A stretch of DNA of 34,267 nt. Origin: Burkholderiales bacterium. Lineage in GTDB: Bacteria; Pseudomonadota; Gammaproteobacteria; Burkholderiales; Burkholderiaceae_C. Shown here one piece after another: positions 18,999-27,065 of the stretch. Below the pieces are notes generated by a model. That model did no database searches, was not told the origin of the DNA, and saw nothing but the letters and a program-made list of their open reading frames with translations. Position numbers and translations under genes: made by a program. Each line of letters starts with the position of its first letter. Position 1 is the first letter of the stretch. Where the stretch lies: NCBI GenBank assembly GCA_025358485.1, contig JANYJJ010000124.1, forward strand, positions 1 through 34,267. The letters run 5' to 3'.

Positions 18999-19219
18999 GC
19001 GTGGTCGGCGAGGCCCTGTCGGCCATTCGCGAGGCGCTGAAGTTGTCTGACGACGTGAAGCGCGTCGGCGACACGCTGAAGGAGTTGTCGCGCGAACTGC
19101 GCGATCAAGACCGCCGCATCATCCGCTTGGAAGCCAAGTGGGAAACGGCAATGGAGTTTTCAGCGGCGCGTGGTGCGGAGCCCAGAGCTTCGGTTCGCCA
19201 GATCGAAAACAAGGCTTGA
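18995..19219 (+). CDS. Small coiled-coil protein coupled to RHH-like gene
   Basis: The product is 74 residues, almost fully helical with heptad character: ALSAIREALKLSDDVKRVGD, then TLKELSRELRDQDRRIIRLEAKWE. A short unstructured tail follows (ARGAEPRASVRQIENKA). There is no membrane segment and no known toxin motif. The ATG overlaps the stop of the RHH-like gene by four bases, so the two are translationally coupled and probably act together. Function unknown. Confidence 0.7.
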   Translation: MSVVGEALSAIREALKLSDDVKRVGDTLKELSRELRDQDRRIIRLEAKWETAMEFSAARGAEPRASVRQIENKA

Positions 19220-19220
19220 T

Positions 19221-19255
19221 CTTTGGGCTTTGAGCTTTGAGCTTTGAGCTCTGAT
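19221..19255 (+). repeat. 7-bp tandem repeat
   Basis: Units of CTTTGAG, five in a row with the first and last diverged, immediately follow the stop of the coiled-coil gene. It fills most of the gap to the convergent gene ending at 19270. Confidence 0.85.
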
Positions 19256-19269
19256 CCGCCGTTGTGGTG

Positions 19270-19971
19270 TCAAGCTTGAGGCATGCCCAGCCACTGTTCC
19301 GCGCCGCTTGAGTGACCGAACAGCGCCGCGCACAAGGCGGTCTCTCTTTGACGCACGATGCTCAAAAACTCGGTCGCGCCTTTCATCGATCGAAAGGCCT
19401 CGAAGCCGGTTTCCAACAAGGTTTGCAACTCACCCAAACCCGCCGCACGCGCCGGGCCGCGCATCATCAAAAGGCTGGCGCGCACCAAAGGTTTGCGTGT
19501 GAGTTGGTCGAGTGAGCTGCCCACGCTGAGCATCAAATCAATCTGCTGTTGACGCTCGGCCGCGCGGCCGGTGGCCTGCCACGCGGCGGTGTAGCGCGCG
19601 GCGTTCACATCAGGGCTGGCGATTTTCTCCGCCATGTGGCTGTCCAAGCTTTCAGACAGTGCATGCAGTGTCGTCAACGTGGTCACGGTGGCCACAATGT
19701 CTTCGGGAAACAAGCGCACCAAAGCAGGCACCACACGCGCGAACTGCGCGTCGCGTTGGCTGAAATCGGCGGGGCCGTAGAGCTCGTCCAAAAAGAAGCG
19801 GGCCGCAGGGCGGTAGCGCGGATTGGCCAGCAAGTCGTCGTAAGTGGCGGCAAAACGGCGCTGTTGGTAGTCCTTCACGGCCTGCACCCGCGCGTGCAAT
19901 TCGGGTGACAGGCGGCGGCTCTCGCGTTCGGCTTGCACCGCGTTCAAATGCGTCAAGATGGTGTGGGTCAC
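19270..19971 (-). CDS. FFLEELY-motif-type conserved protein
   Basis: The product is a 233-residue, predominantly helical soluble protein. The region ARFFLDELYGPADFSQRDAQ (FFLDELY at 59-65) followed by FARVVPALVRLFPEDIVATV is characteristic of a conserved family in beta- and gammaproteobacteria often labelled by its FFLEELY motif. Its biochemical role is not known. The start is GTG at 19971, as no in-frame ATG fits the family N-terminus. It is divergent from the small-subunit gene at 20123 across 151 bp. No partner function can be deduced from the neighbours. Confidence 0.82.
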   Translation of the reverse strand: MTHTILTHLNAVQAERESRRLSPELHARVQAVKDYQQRRFAATYDDLLANPRYRPAARFFLDELYGPADFSQRDAQFARVVPALVRLFPEDIVATVTTLTTLHALSESLDSHMAEKIASPDVNAARYTAAWQATGRAAERQQQIDLMLSVGSSLDQLTRKPLVRASLLMMRGPARAAGLGELQTLLETGFEAFRSMKGATEFLSIVRQRETALCAALFGHSSGAEQWLGMPQA

Positions 19972-20122
19972 GGCGTCAGTTTTTGTGAATTTCGCATCGT
20001 TTTTTAGATGACCGCGCTGCGGGTATGTCGCGACTGAGGTTAGTCCCTCACCTCTAAGACAGTGCCTGCGAATGATGCAACACTGACTGCGCCGCTGCGC
20101 TTGCGGTATTCCATGAATTCAC

Positions 20123-20629
20123 ATGCAACGACGTACTTTGCTTCGCTTGGGTTTGGGCAGTGCCGCGTTGATCGCGGTGGTGGGGGGCGGCGTCGCGCTG
20201 ATGCAGCCTGCGCTGCGCAACGGGCAACTCACAGCGTCTGGGCGCGGGGTTTTTTCGGCGGTTGCGCGGGCGGTGTTGGACGGCAGTTTGCCCGCCGCGC
20301 CTGCTGCGCAACAAGCCGCCTTGACGGCCCATCTGTCGCGCTTGGACAGTGCCATCGCTGCCTTCCCCGCCGCCACGCAAGCCGAGCTGTCGCAGTTGTT
20401 GTCGCTGCTGGCATCGGCCCCCGGGCGCATCGGTTTGATGGGCTTGACTGCCGACTGGGATGTGGCCACCGTGCCGCAAATTCAAGCCGCGATGCAAGGC
20501 CTGCGCACCTCCAGCTTGGCGCTGCGCCAGCAGACTTATCACGCGCTGCGCGACCTGACCAATGCCGCGTTTTATGCCGACGCCGAGGCCTGGAAGTTGA
20601 TGGGCTACCCCGGCCCGGTCACGATTTAA
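20123..20629 (+). CDS. Tat-exported small subunit of GMC dehydrogenase
   Basis: The product is 168 residues with a short n-region MQRRTLLRLGLG, a hydrophobic core to about 28 and paired arginines, consistent with a twin-arginine signal. The mature part (GRGVFSAVARAVLDGSLPAA, LTNAAFYADAEAWKLMGYPGP) resembles gluconate 2-dehydrogenase subunit 3-type proteins that accompany membrane-associated GMC flavoproteins. It lies 17 bp before the GMC gene. The known arrangement is that the small subunit carries the Tat signal and the flavoprotein is co-exported. The usual cytochrome c subunit is not adjacent. Confidence 0.8.
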   Translation: MQRRTLLRLGLGSAALIAVVGGGVALMQPALRNGQLTASGRGVFSAVARAVLDGSLPAAPAAQQAALTAHLSRLDSAIAAFPAATQAELSQLLSLLASAPGRIGLMGLTADWDVATVPQIQAAMQGLRTSSLALRQQTYHALRDLTNAAFYADAEAWKLMGYPGPVTI

Positions 20630-20646
20630 TTTGTTGAAGATTTGCC

Positions 20647-22299
20647 ATGACTGAATCTATCGCTGTTCGTTCTGAGTCCAGTCGCCCTGACCCCATCCGT
20701 GACGGCCTGGCCCGAGGCTGGAAAGTTCTCGGTGGCCCGCACGCCGCTTTGCCCGCGACGCTGCAATGCGACGTGGTCATCGTCGGCACCGGGGCCGGTG
20801 CGGGCATCACCGCCGAACTGATGACGAAGGCCGGTTTGGACGTGATCCTGATTGAAGAAGGCCCGCTCAAATCAAGCACCGATTTCAACCAGCGCGAGAG
20901 CGAGGCCTACCCCCAGCTCTACCAAGAAAGTGCGGCCCGCAAAACTGCCGACAAAGCCATCAACATCTTGCAAGGTCGCTGCGTGGGCGGCTCGACCACG
21001 GTGAACTGGACAAGCTCGTTCCGCACGCCGCCGTCCACCTTGGCCTACTGGCAAAAGCGCTTCGGTTTGACCGACCTCACCGAGGCTGCGCTGGCCCCGT
21101 GGTTTGAGCAAGCCGAGCGCCGCTTGAGCATCGGCCCCTGGCTCACACGCGCAAACGAAAACAACGATTTGCTGCGTCGCGGGGCCGAGAAACTGGGCAT
21201 ACCCGCAGAGTCCATCAACCGCAACGTCAAGGGCTGTTGGAACCTGGGCTCGTGCGGCATGGGCTGCCCCACCAACGCCAAACAGTCGATGCTGGTGACC
21301 ACCATTCCGGCCGCGCTCGACAAGGGCGCGCGGCTGCTGACGCAAACGCGGGCCCAAGAATTCAAGCTGGTGAATGGAAAAGTGCAAGCGCTGTTGTGCG
21401 TGCCCGTGGCGACTGACGGAAGTGCGGACGGAAGTGCGGTCGGAAGCGCCGGGACGCGCATCGTCGCCAAACATTACGTCGTCTCGGGCGGTGCCATCAA
21501 CTCACCGGCTTTGCTGAAACGCTCGAACGCGCCCGACCCGAATTCGCTGTTGGGTGCGCGCACGTTTTTGCACCCGGTGGTGATCTCGTCGGCCGTATTC
21601 CAGCAAGCGGTGGAGGGCTGGAACGGCGCGCCGCAAACCATTTACTCCGACCACTTTTTGGGCACGCAGGCCATCGACGGGCCGATAGGCTACAAGCTGG
21701 AAGCGCCGCCCATACATCCGGTGATTTTTGCGTCTTCGTTGCCGGGCTACGGCCAAGCGCAGGCCGACATGCTGAAGGCATTTCCCAACACCCACAGCCT
21801 GTTGGCCTTGATGCGCGACGGCTTCCACGAACAGTCGGTGGGCGGCCAAGTCAAGCTGCACAGCAACGGCTCGCCCATCTTGGATTACCCACTGACCGAC
21901 TTTGTGATGGAGGGCGCGCGCCGCAGTTTCTTGAGCATGGCCGAACTTCAATTTGCGGCCGGTGCCAAGGGAGTGTTGCCGGTGCACGAGCAGGCCGCGA
22001 TGTACAGCACTTGGGCGCAAGCCCGCGAGGCCATCAATGCGCTGGCCATGAAGCCATTGCTCACGCGGGTGGTGAGCGCGCACGTGATGGGCGGCTGCGC
22101 AATGTCAGCCACAGACAAACAAGGCGTGGTGCGCGGCGACGGCGTGCATTGGCAGATCGAGAATTTGTCGGTGCACGACGGCTCGCTGTTCCCCACCAGC
22201 ATCGGCGCCAATCCGCAGTTGTCGGTTTATGGTTTGGTGAACAAGCTGGCCACCGCGTTGACCAAGCGTTTGAGTGGCAAGGATGTGGTGTTGGCTTGA
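20647..22299 (+). CDS. GMC-family FAD oxidoreductase
   Basis: The product is a 550-residue flavoprotein dehydrogenase. The N-terminal Rossmann motif VVIVGTGAGAGITAELM (Gly47 to Gly52) binds FAD, and IEEGP follows at 69-73. GGSTTVNWTSS matches the FAD-covering GMC region. The cysteine-rich GCWNLGSCGMGCPTNAK is typical of the alcohol-oxidase/gluconate-dehydrogenase branch. The C-terminal catalytic region has AHVMGGCAMS with the active-site His, and TSIGANPQLSVYGLV with the usual Asn. The substrate is not readable; an alcohol, sugar or sugar acid is likely. The protein has no signal peptide of its own and probably relies on the Tat-signal partner upstream. GMC enzymes of this branch usually pass electrons to a cytochrome c. 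Confidence 0.9.
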   Translation: MTESIAVRSESSRPDPIRDGLARGWKVLGGPHAALPATLQCDVVIVGTGAGAGITAELMTKAGLDVILIEEGPLKSSTDFNQRESEAYPQLYQESAARKTADKAINILQGRCVGGSTTVNWTSSFRTPPSTLAYWQKRFGLTDLTEAALAPWFEQAERRLSIGPWLTRANENNDLLRRGAEKLGIPAESINRNVKGCWNLGSCGMGCPTNAKQSMLVTTIPAALDKGARLLTQTRAQEFKLVNGKVQALLCVPVATDGSADGSAVGSAGTRIVAKHYVVSGGAINSPALLKRSNAPDPNSLLGARTFLHPVVISSAVFQQAVEGWNGAPQTIYSDHFLGTQAIDGPIGYKLEAPPIHPVIFASSLPGYGQAQADMLKAFPNTHSLLALMRDGFHEQSVGGQVKLHSNGSPILDYPLTDFVMEGARRSFLSMAELQFAAGAKGVLPVHEQAAMYSTWAQAREAINALAMKPLLTRVVSAHVMGGCAMSATDKQGVVRGDGVHWQIENLSVHDGSLFPTSIGANPQLSVYGLVNKLATALTKRLSGKDVVLA

Positions 22300-22343
22300 T
22301 GTGGTTTCGCTGGCTTCAGGAAGAGCTGTCCCCGTTCCCGTTC

Positions 22344-22364
22344 TCGATACCTCAGGCCGAACGG
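22344..22364 (-). repeat. REP-like element, single copy
   Basis: Read on the minus strand this is CCGTTCGGCCTGAGGTATCG plus A, matching the left arm of the repeat at 29717-29740 with two differences. It lies in the 80-bp gap between the GMC gene and the hydrolase, and its end supplies the CGGAG that precedes the next start codon. Confidence 0.7.
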
Positions 22365-22379
22365 AGTAAAAACCACGCC

Positions 22380-23285
22380 ATGCTCGCCCGCCTCCAACAG
22401 TTCATCACTCTCGGCCTGCTGACCACCGCAGCTGCCTGGGCCGCTTTCTTTTTCGCACACGGTGAAACAACGTGGGCCGTTGTCGGCACGCTGTTGATCG
22501 TGCTCGGCTACGCGCTGATCCTTGCGCTTGAATTCATCTTGCTGTGGTTCGTGAACCGCGCCGACCCCACACCCAATGCCACGCCGTTCCAGCTGCTCAA
22601 AGCGTGGTTCAACGAGGTGACTACCGCGCCCTTGGTGTTCTGCTGGCGACAACCGTTTCGTTCCAAGGCCGTGCCCGATTTTTTGCCGACGCGGGCAGGC
22701 AACCCGTCAACCCAACGCGGCATCGTTTTCATTCACGGCTATGTCTGCAACCGGGGCCTGTGGAACCCACTGATGGAAAAGTTGCAAGCGCGCGGCGTGC
22801 CCTTTGTGGCGGTGAATCTGGAGCCGGTGTTTGGCTCCATCGACAACTATGTGCCGATCATCGAAGCCGCGGCCAAACGCGTCACTTCAGCCACGGGTTG
22901 CGCCCCGGTCTTGGTCGCGCACAGCATGGGCGGTTTGGCGGCACGGGCCTGGTTGTCCTCTCAGGCATCACCCGCCGCAGCGCACCGCATCATCACCGTC
23001 GGCACCCCCCACAGCGGCACGTGGCTGGCGCGCTTTGGCAGTACGTTGAACGCACTGCAAATGCGCCAAGGCGATGCGTGGCAGAAAAAGCTCAGCGCGG
23101 CAGAGCCCGCAGATCGCTTGGCGCGATTCACTTGCTTTTATGGGCATGCCGACAACATCGTTTTTCCTGCGTCAACGGCCACCTTGCCCGGTGCCGACAA
23201 CCGGCACATCGCAGGGTGTGCGCATGTGCACATGACCTATCACGCGCTGGTGTGGGCAGAGGTGCTGAAGCAGGTTCAGCACTGA
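22380..23285 (+). CDS. Membrane-anchored lipase-like alpha/beta hydrolase
   Basis: The product is 301 residues. Two hydrophobic segments (about 7-27 and 33-58) anchor the N-terminus. The hydrolase domain follows: IVFIHGYVCNRGLWNPL (oxyanion, His119-Gly120), the nucleophile elbow VAHSMGG with Ser182, TVGTPHSGT, FYGHADNIVFP with Asp258, and a His-rich AGCAHVHMTYHA where His284 is the probable catalytic base. This order fits a lipase/thioesterase of the family-I type; the substrate is unknown. ATG 22380 is preferred to an ATG at 22299, because the stretch between them contains a REP-like element. It lies downstream of the GMC gene, possibly cotranscribed, and converges on phhA. Confidence 0.85.
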   Translation: MLARLQQFITLGLLTTAAAWAAFFFAHGETTWAVVGTLLIVLGYALILALEFILLWFVNRADPTPNATPFQLLKAWFNEVTTAPLVFCWRQPFRSKAVPDFLPTRAGNPSTQRGIVFIHGYVCNRGLWNPLMEKLQARGVPFVAVNLEPVFGSIDNYVPIIEAAAKRVTSATGCAPVLVAHSMGGLAARAWLSSQASPAAAHRIITVGTPHSGTWLARFGSTLNALQMRQGDAWQKKLSAAEPADRLARFTCFYGHADNIVFPASTATLPGADNRHIAGCAHVHMTYHALVWAEVLKQVQH

Positions 23286-23296
23286 GCTCATTGCTC

Positions 23297-23348
23297 TTTT
23301 CCCGACTCCCTTTTCCCGACTCCGTTCCGTTCTGTTCTGTTCTGTTCA
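23297..23348. repeat. Tandem repeats filling a convergent gap
   Basis: Two 14-bp units TTTTCCCGACTCCC/G are followed by five 5-bp GTTCT-type units. The last unit (GTTCA) supplies the stop codon of phhA on the minus strand. Almost all of the 60-bp gap between the convergent genes is repeat. Confidence 0.85.
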
Positions 23349-24218
23349 GTACCGACGCTCACCCTCCAACACCAAGCCTGCTTCTATCTCCCCACGAGTT
23401 GCAATTTCAGCCCGCACCAAGGCATACAGCGCGGTGAAATCGGGGGCCGTTGCATCGAACAACTGCTGATAGGAGTCGATGACAAAGTAGCTGCTTTGAA
23501 AGCTGTCAATTTGATAGCGGCTGCGCATGATGCGCGCAAGGTTGAAGGCAATGCGTTGAGCTTGTGCGCTGCGCACGCTGTGTGTCAGTTCACCGGCTGA
23601 CGACAAGATGCCCGCGCCATACGCGCGCAAGCCCTGCGGTGTGCAGATCAACCCAAACTCCACCGTGTACCAATACAGGCGCGCCAGCAGCTCGCAAGCA
23701 TCCAGCGAACTGGCTTTCAACCCGCCTTTTCCGTAAGCCTGCATGTAGTCGGCGAACACCGGGTTGAACAGCAGCGGCACGTGGCCGAACAAGTCGTGGA
23801 ACACATCGGGTTCGACCACGTAATCAAACTCTTCCGGCTTTCGTATCCAATTCGTGACCGGAAATTTGCGTGCCGCCAGCAGCGAAAAAAACGCCTCTTC
23901 AGGAATCAAACCCGGCACGGCTTCTATAGACCAACCCGTGGCGCGGTGCAGTTTTTCTGACAGCGCATCGAAGTTTGGAATCTGGTCTGGCGCGCCCAAT
24001 TGACCGAGCGCGGTGATGAATTCATCGCAGGCCAAACCGTCAAGTTGCGCGGCTTGACGTTGGTACAAGCGGCGGTACAAATCGTGGTCTTGCGAAGAGT
24101 AGGCCGCCCAGTTTTGCTCGCATGTGTAGTTGCTGCGCGCACCTGCGTAGTCGCCCCGCGGCGGGCGCGTGCCTTCACCGTAGGTGGTCGGGGCAACGCC
24201 GACGTTCAGCGCTTTCAT
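23346..24218 (-). CDS. phhA: Phenylalanine 4-monooxygenase
   Basis: This is the pterin- and Fe(II)-dependent hydroxylase converting L-phenylalanine to L-tyrosine, the entry step of phenylalanine catabolism. The product is 290 residues, normal for the bacterial single-domain enzyme. The iron ligands are visible as His141 and His146 in FHDLFGHVPLL and Glu187 in YWYTVEFGLI. RKPEEFDYVVEPDVFHD and the pterin-region CEQNWAAYSSQDHDLY are typical. It is translationally coupled to hppD: the ATG overlaps the hppD stop (ATGA), and hppD is upstream. Together they convert Phe to homogentisate via a transaminase not in the window. A pterin carbinolamine dehydratase gene is not present here. Regulation is probably through the Lrp-type gene divergent from hppD. 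Confidence 0.97.
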   Translation of the reverse strand: MKALNVGVAPTTYGEGTRPPRGDYAGARSNYTCEQNWAAYSSQDHDLYRRLYQRQAAQLDGLACDEFITALGQLGAPDQIPNFDALSEKLHRATGWSIEAVPGLIPEEAFFSLLAARKFPVTNWIRKPEEFDYVVEPDVFHDLFGHVPLLFNPVFADYMQAYGKGGLKASSLDACELLARLYWYTVEFGLICTPQGLRAYGAGILSSAGELTHSVRSAQAQRIAFNLARIMRSRYQIDSFQSSYFVIDSYQQLFDATAPDFTALYALVRAEIATRGEIEAGLVLEGERRY

Positions 24219-25342
24219 GTTGAGGGCAGTGAGGCGAACTCGCTCAACACGCCGCGCCGAATCTGATCCAACTCAATGCTCTCGAACAGCGCACGAAAGT
24301 TGCCCTCACCAAAACCCTGGTCGCCTTTGCGCTGAATGATCTCGAAAAATATCGGGCCTATCACCGTCTGCGTGAACACCTGCAGCAGCAGCTCGTTCGG
24401 CGCACCCAGGTGCGTGGCACCGTCGATCAAGATGCGCAAACGGCGCAGCTCATCCACGTTTTCGCCGTGGTTCGGCAGGCGCTTGTCGATCAGGTCGAAG
24501 TAGGTGGCGATGGTGTCTTGGAACACCACGTTGCTGCCCTTCATGGCCTCTACCGACGCGTAGATGTTGTCGGTGCCCAGCGCGATGTGCTGTATGCCTT
24601 CGCCTTGGTACAGCACCAGGTACTCGGCAATTTGGCTTTTGTCGTCTGAGCTCTCGTTGATGGGAATGCGGATCTTGCCGCAAGGGCTCGTCATGGCCTT
24701 GCTTTTCAGGCCGGTGAGCTTGCCTTCGATGTCGAAGTAGCGCACCTCCTTGAAGCCGAACAGGCGCTCGTAAAAGTTGGCCCACTCTTTCATGCGGCCA
24801 CGGTGCACGTTGTGGGTCAGGTGGTCGATGTAGGTCAAGCCGTGGCCTGTGGCGTTGCCCGCCAATGCCCCTGGAATGGGTACGAAATCAACGTCGTAAA
24901 TGCTGATGTTGCCGATGGCACCGGCTGTCGCACCGCCTTTGCCATGCCAGCGGTCCACAAAGTAAATCAGCGAATCGCCTATGCCTTTGATGGCCGGAAT
25001 GTTCAGCTCCATAGGGCCGGTTTGGTTGTCGAAACCCCAAGCGCCCAACTCCAAAGCGCGGGCGTAGGCCTGGGCCGCGTCGTCCACCCGAAACGCCATG
25101 GCGCACACACTGGGGCCGTGCAGGCGCGCGAAGCGCTGCGCAAAAGAATTGGGCTCGGCGTTGATGATGAAGTTCACCTCGCCTTGGCGGTACAGCGTGA
25201 CGTTTTTATGCCGGTGTTTGGCGATGGCCGTGAAGCCCATGCGCTCAAACAACTGGCCCAAAGCCACCGGATCGGGCGCGGCGTACTCGACGAATTCAAA
25301 GCCGTCGGTGCCCATAGGATTTTCCCAAGGGGTGAACTGCAT
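24215..25342 (-). CDS. hppD: 4-Hydroxyphenylpyruvate dioxygenase
   Basis: This is a non-haem Fe(II) dioxygenase forming homogentisate from 4-hydroxyphenylpyruvate in tyrosine catabolism. The product is 375 residues with two vicinal-oxygen-chelate domains. The iron ligands are His174 (YIDHLTHNV), His252 (GIQHIALGTDNI) and Glu334 (IFFEIIQRKG). The C-terminal QGFGEGNFRALFESIE, which helps close the active site, is present. ATG 25342 is chosen because TGGAG lies seven bases upstream and family members start near NPMGTDGFEFVEYAAPD; an open stretch of ten codons upstream is less likely. It heads the hppD-phhA operon. A perfect 12-bp inverted repeat lies just upstream, between it and the divergent Lrp-family gene. 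Confidence 0.97.
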   Translation of the reverse strand: MQFTPWENPMGTDGFEFVEYAAPDPVALGQLFERMGFTAIAKHRHKNVTLYRQGEVNFIINAEPNSFAQRFARLHGPSVCAMAFRVDDAAQAYARALELGAWGFDNQTGPMELNIPAIKGIGDSLIYFVDRWHGKGGATAGAIGNISIYDVDFVPIPGALAGNATGHGLTYIDHLTHNVHRGRMKEWANFYERLFGFKEVRYFDIEGKLTGLKSKAMTSPCGKIRIPINESSDDKSQIAEYLVLYQGEGIQHIALGTDNIYASVEAMKGSNVVFQDTIATYFDLIDKRLPNHGENVDELRRLRILIDGATHLGAPNELLLQVFTQTVIGPIFFEIIQRKGDQGFGEGNFRALFESIELDQIRRGVLSEFASLPST

Positions 25343-25370
25343 GCGGTGCTCCAGCAAAGGTTGAAAACGC

Positions 25371-25413
25371 AAAACTGCGAGCGCTCACTGTAGTTTTGTC
25401 AGCTCGCAGTTTT
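25371..25413. promoter_or_regulatory. Perfect inverted repeat in hppD/lrp promoter
   Basis: AAAACTGCGAGC at 25371-25382 is repeated exactly in inverse orientation at 25402-25413, with a 19-bp spacer, so the arm centres are 31 bp apart (about three helical turns). It is in the 129-bp gap between divergent hppD and the Lrp-type regulator. This is the geometry expected for a dimer-of-dimers regulator such as an Lrp/AsnC protein. Function as operator is inference. Confidence 0.65.
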
Positions 25414-25471
25414 CCTGCAAATTCAAGCGCCTGGTTATTGATCGACGCTGCAAACCTGCAAAATCTACGGC

Positions 25472-25954
25472 ATGGAAACTCAAATCGAGCTAGACGCCAT
25501 AGACCGCCGCATCTTGCGCGCCCTGCAAACCGACGGCCGCATGACCTATGACGTGCTGGCCGCACAGGTCAGCCTGTCGCCCTCGGCCACGCTGCGCCGC
25601 GTGAGGCGGTTGGAAGAAACCAAAGTCATCTCAGGCTATGTGGCCGTGGTGCCGCCCGAACGCGTGGGCTTGGGTTTGACGGCCTACATCAACGTGCGCC
25701 TGGAAAAGCATTCAGAGGTGCATAAACGCAACCCCATGGACTTGTTCCGCGCCTCGGTGCAAGCCTGGCCCGAGGTTGTCGAATGCGCTGCGTTGACGGG
25801 TGAGATGGACTACCTGCTGCGCGTGGTGGTGCAAGACATGGCGCACTATTCCCGCTTCATCATGGACACCTTGCTGAAGCACCCCAGCGTGCAAGATTGC
25901 AAGACGAGTTTCGTGCTGGACCGGGTGAAGAACACGACGGTGGTGTCGGTTTGA
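25472..25954 (+). CDS. Lrp/AsnC-family transcriptional regulator
   Basis: The product is 160 residues. The N-terminal AsnC-type helix-turn-helix is LDAIDRRILRALQTDGRMTY, DVLAAQVSLSPSATLRRVRR (about 8-47). The C-terminal RAM effector domain includes GYVAVVPPERVGLGLTAYINV, WPEVVECAALTGEMDYLLRV and the end LDRVKNTTVVSV. It probably senses an amino acid such as phenylalanine or tyrosine, because it is divergent from the hppD-phhA operon with a perfect inverted repeat between them. The ATG at 25472 is the family start. It is convergent with mscS downstream, with a strong hairpin in the gap. Confidence 0.93.
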   Translation: METQIELDAIDRRILRALQTDGRMTYDVLAAQVSLSPSATLRRVRRLEETKVISGYVAVVPPERVGLGLTAYINVRLEKHSEVHKRNPMDLFRASVQAWPEVVECAALTGEMDYLLRVVVQDMAHYSRFIMDTLLKHPSVQDCKTSFVLDRVKNTTVVSV

Positions 25955-26022
25955 AGGCAGTGCCAGCGGTAGGTCATCCGACTGGATGAGCGCAGCCCGT
26001 GCCCCTGAAACGCAAGTGGCCG

Positions 26023-26055
26023 CGCACGCAACAGCCTCTGTGGGTATTGCGTGCG
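26023..26055. terminator. Terminator hairpin between convergent genes
   Basis: Perfect 9-bp stem CGCACGCAA/TTGCGTGCG with a 15-nt loop, extended imperfectly by GGCCGC on both sides, followed on the plus strand by CTTCTGTTTT. It lies between the stops of the convergent Lrp-type and MscS-type genes, so it may serve both. Confidence 0.6.
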
Positions 26056-26077
26056 GCCGCCTTCTGTTTTGCGCCAA

Positions 26078-26890
26078 TCAGCCCTGAACGACCTTGGTGA
26101 TTTGCACCAAACCCGGCACCGGCCAGCCTGCTTCTTTGCACACACGCACGATGGCTTCGTTGGTGTCGAAATACACCTGCCAATAATGATCGGTGTGGGT
26201 GTAGGGACGCACTGAAATCACCGGGCCTTCGGCCTTGAGGTCGAGCAGATTGACTTCGGGCGGCATGTCTTTGGAGATGTTGGGGATCAGGTTGACGGCG
26301 GCTTTCAAGCGCGCAATCGCGTCGAGTGGATCCACGCTGGTGGCGAGTTGCGCGGTGCGGTCAACGCGGCGCACGGGCAGGGTGGAAAAGTTTTGCACTG
26401 TGTCGGAGAAGATTTTTCCGTTGCCCACCAAAGTCATGACGTTGTCGGGCGTGGTCAGGGTGCAGCCGAAAAGGCCCAGCTCTTTCACCGTGCCGGTGAC
26501 GCCGCCCACACACACGAAGTCGCCCACTTTGAAGGGCCGCAAGATCAGCAAGAAAGCGCCCGCCGCAAAGTTGCCCAGCAAGCCGCTCCAAGCCGCGCCA
26601 ATGGCCACGCCTGCACCGGCCAACATGGCGGCAAAGCTGGTGGTCTCAATGCCGAAGTAGCCCAGGATGCCCAGCACCAAGGCAATGTTCAAGGCGATCG
26701 CAATGATGGAGCCCAGGTACTTGGTGAGCGTGGCGTCCACGTTGTTGCGCCCCATGGCCAATTGCATCAAGCGGATGACCTTGCCGATCAGCCAGCGGCC
26801 GATCACCCAAAACGCGATGGCGGCGACGATCTTGATGCCCAGCGAGAGCGCGGTGGTGCTCAGAAAACTCTGAATGTTGTTGATGTCCAT
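26078..26890 (-). CDS. MscS-family mechanosensitive ion channel
   Basis: The product is 270 residues, close to the size of E. coli MscS. There are three membrane helices: about 15-36, 58-80 and the pore-lining 88-116 with the Gly/Ala-rich AAMLAGAGVAIGAAWSGLLG, then NFAAGAFLLILRPFKVGDFV. The beta domain (VGGVTGTVKELGLFGCTLTT, PDNVMTLVGNGKI) and the cytoplasmic vestibule follow. It opens under membrane tension at osmotic downshock (family knowledge). ATG 26890 is chosen from the GGGAG ribosome-binding site six bases upstream and from the family start; an open stretch of 28 codons upstream is ignored. Confidence 0.93.
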   Translation of the reverse strand: MDINNIQSFLSTTALSLGIKIVAAIAFWVIGRWLIGKVIRLMQLAMGRNNVDATLTKYLGSIIAIALNIALVLGILGYFGIETTSFAAMLAGAGVAIGAAWSGLLGNFAAGAFLLILRPFKVGDFVCVGGVTGTVKELGLFGCTLTTPDNVMTLVGNGKIFSDTVQNFSTLPVRRVDRTAQLATSVDPLDAIARLKAAVNLIPNISKDMPPEVNLLDLKAEGPVISVRPYTHTDHYWQVYFDTNEAIVRVCKEAGWPVPGLVQITKVVQG

Positions 26891-27065
26891 GGTGACTCCC
26901 TTGGGTTTGTTGACAGCTAGCTTCTGTGCAGGTCGGGGCACGCAGCGCGGCCCGACCAATGGACAGACCAGCAAATGGCATGCCGCAACTTCGCTTAATT
27001 CTGCCTCAGGGAGTGAGCAAACGTTGTGACGCCGCGAGGGCGGTGAGTACGGTCAAACCCGAACT

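Noticed and set aside
22011-22379. Upstream extension of the lipase-like hydrolase, including ATG 22299
   Set aside because: The first part overlaps the GMC gene in another frame and the rest contains a REP-like element; the membrane-anchor start at 22380 fits better.
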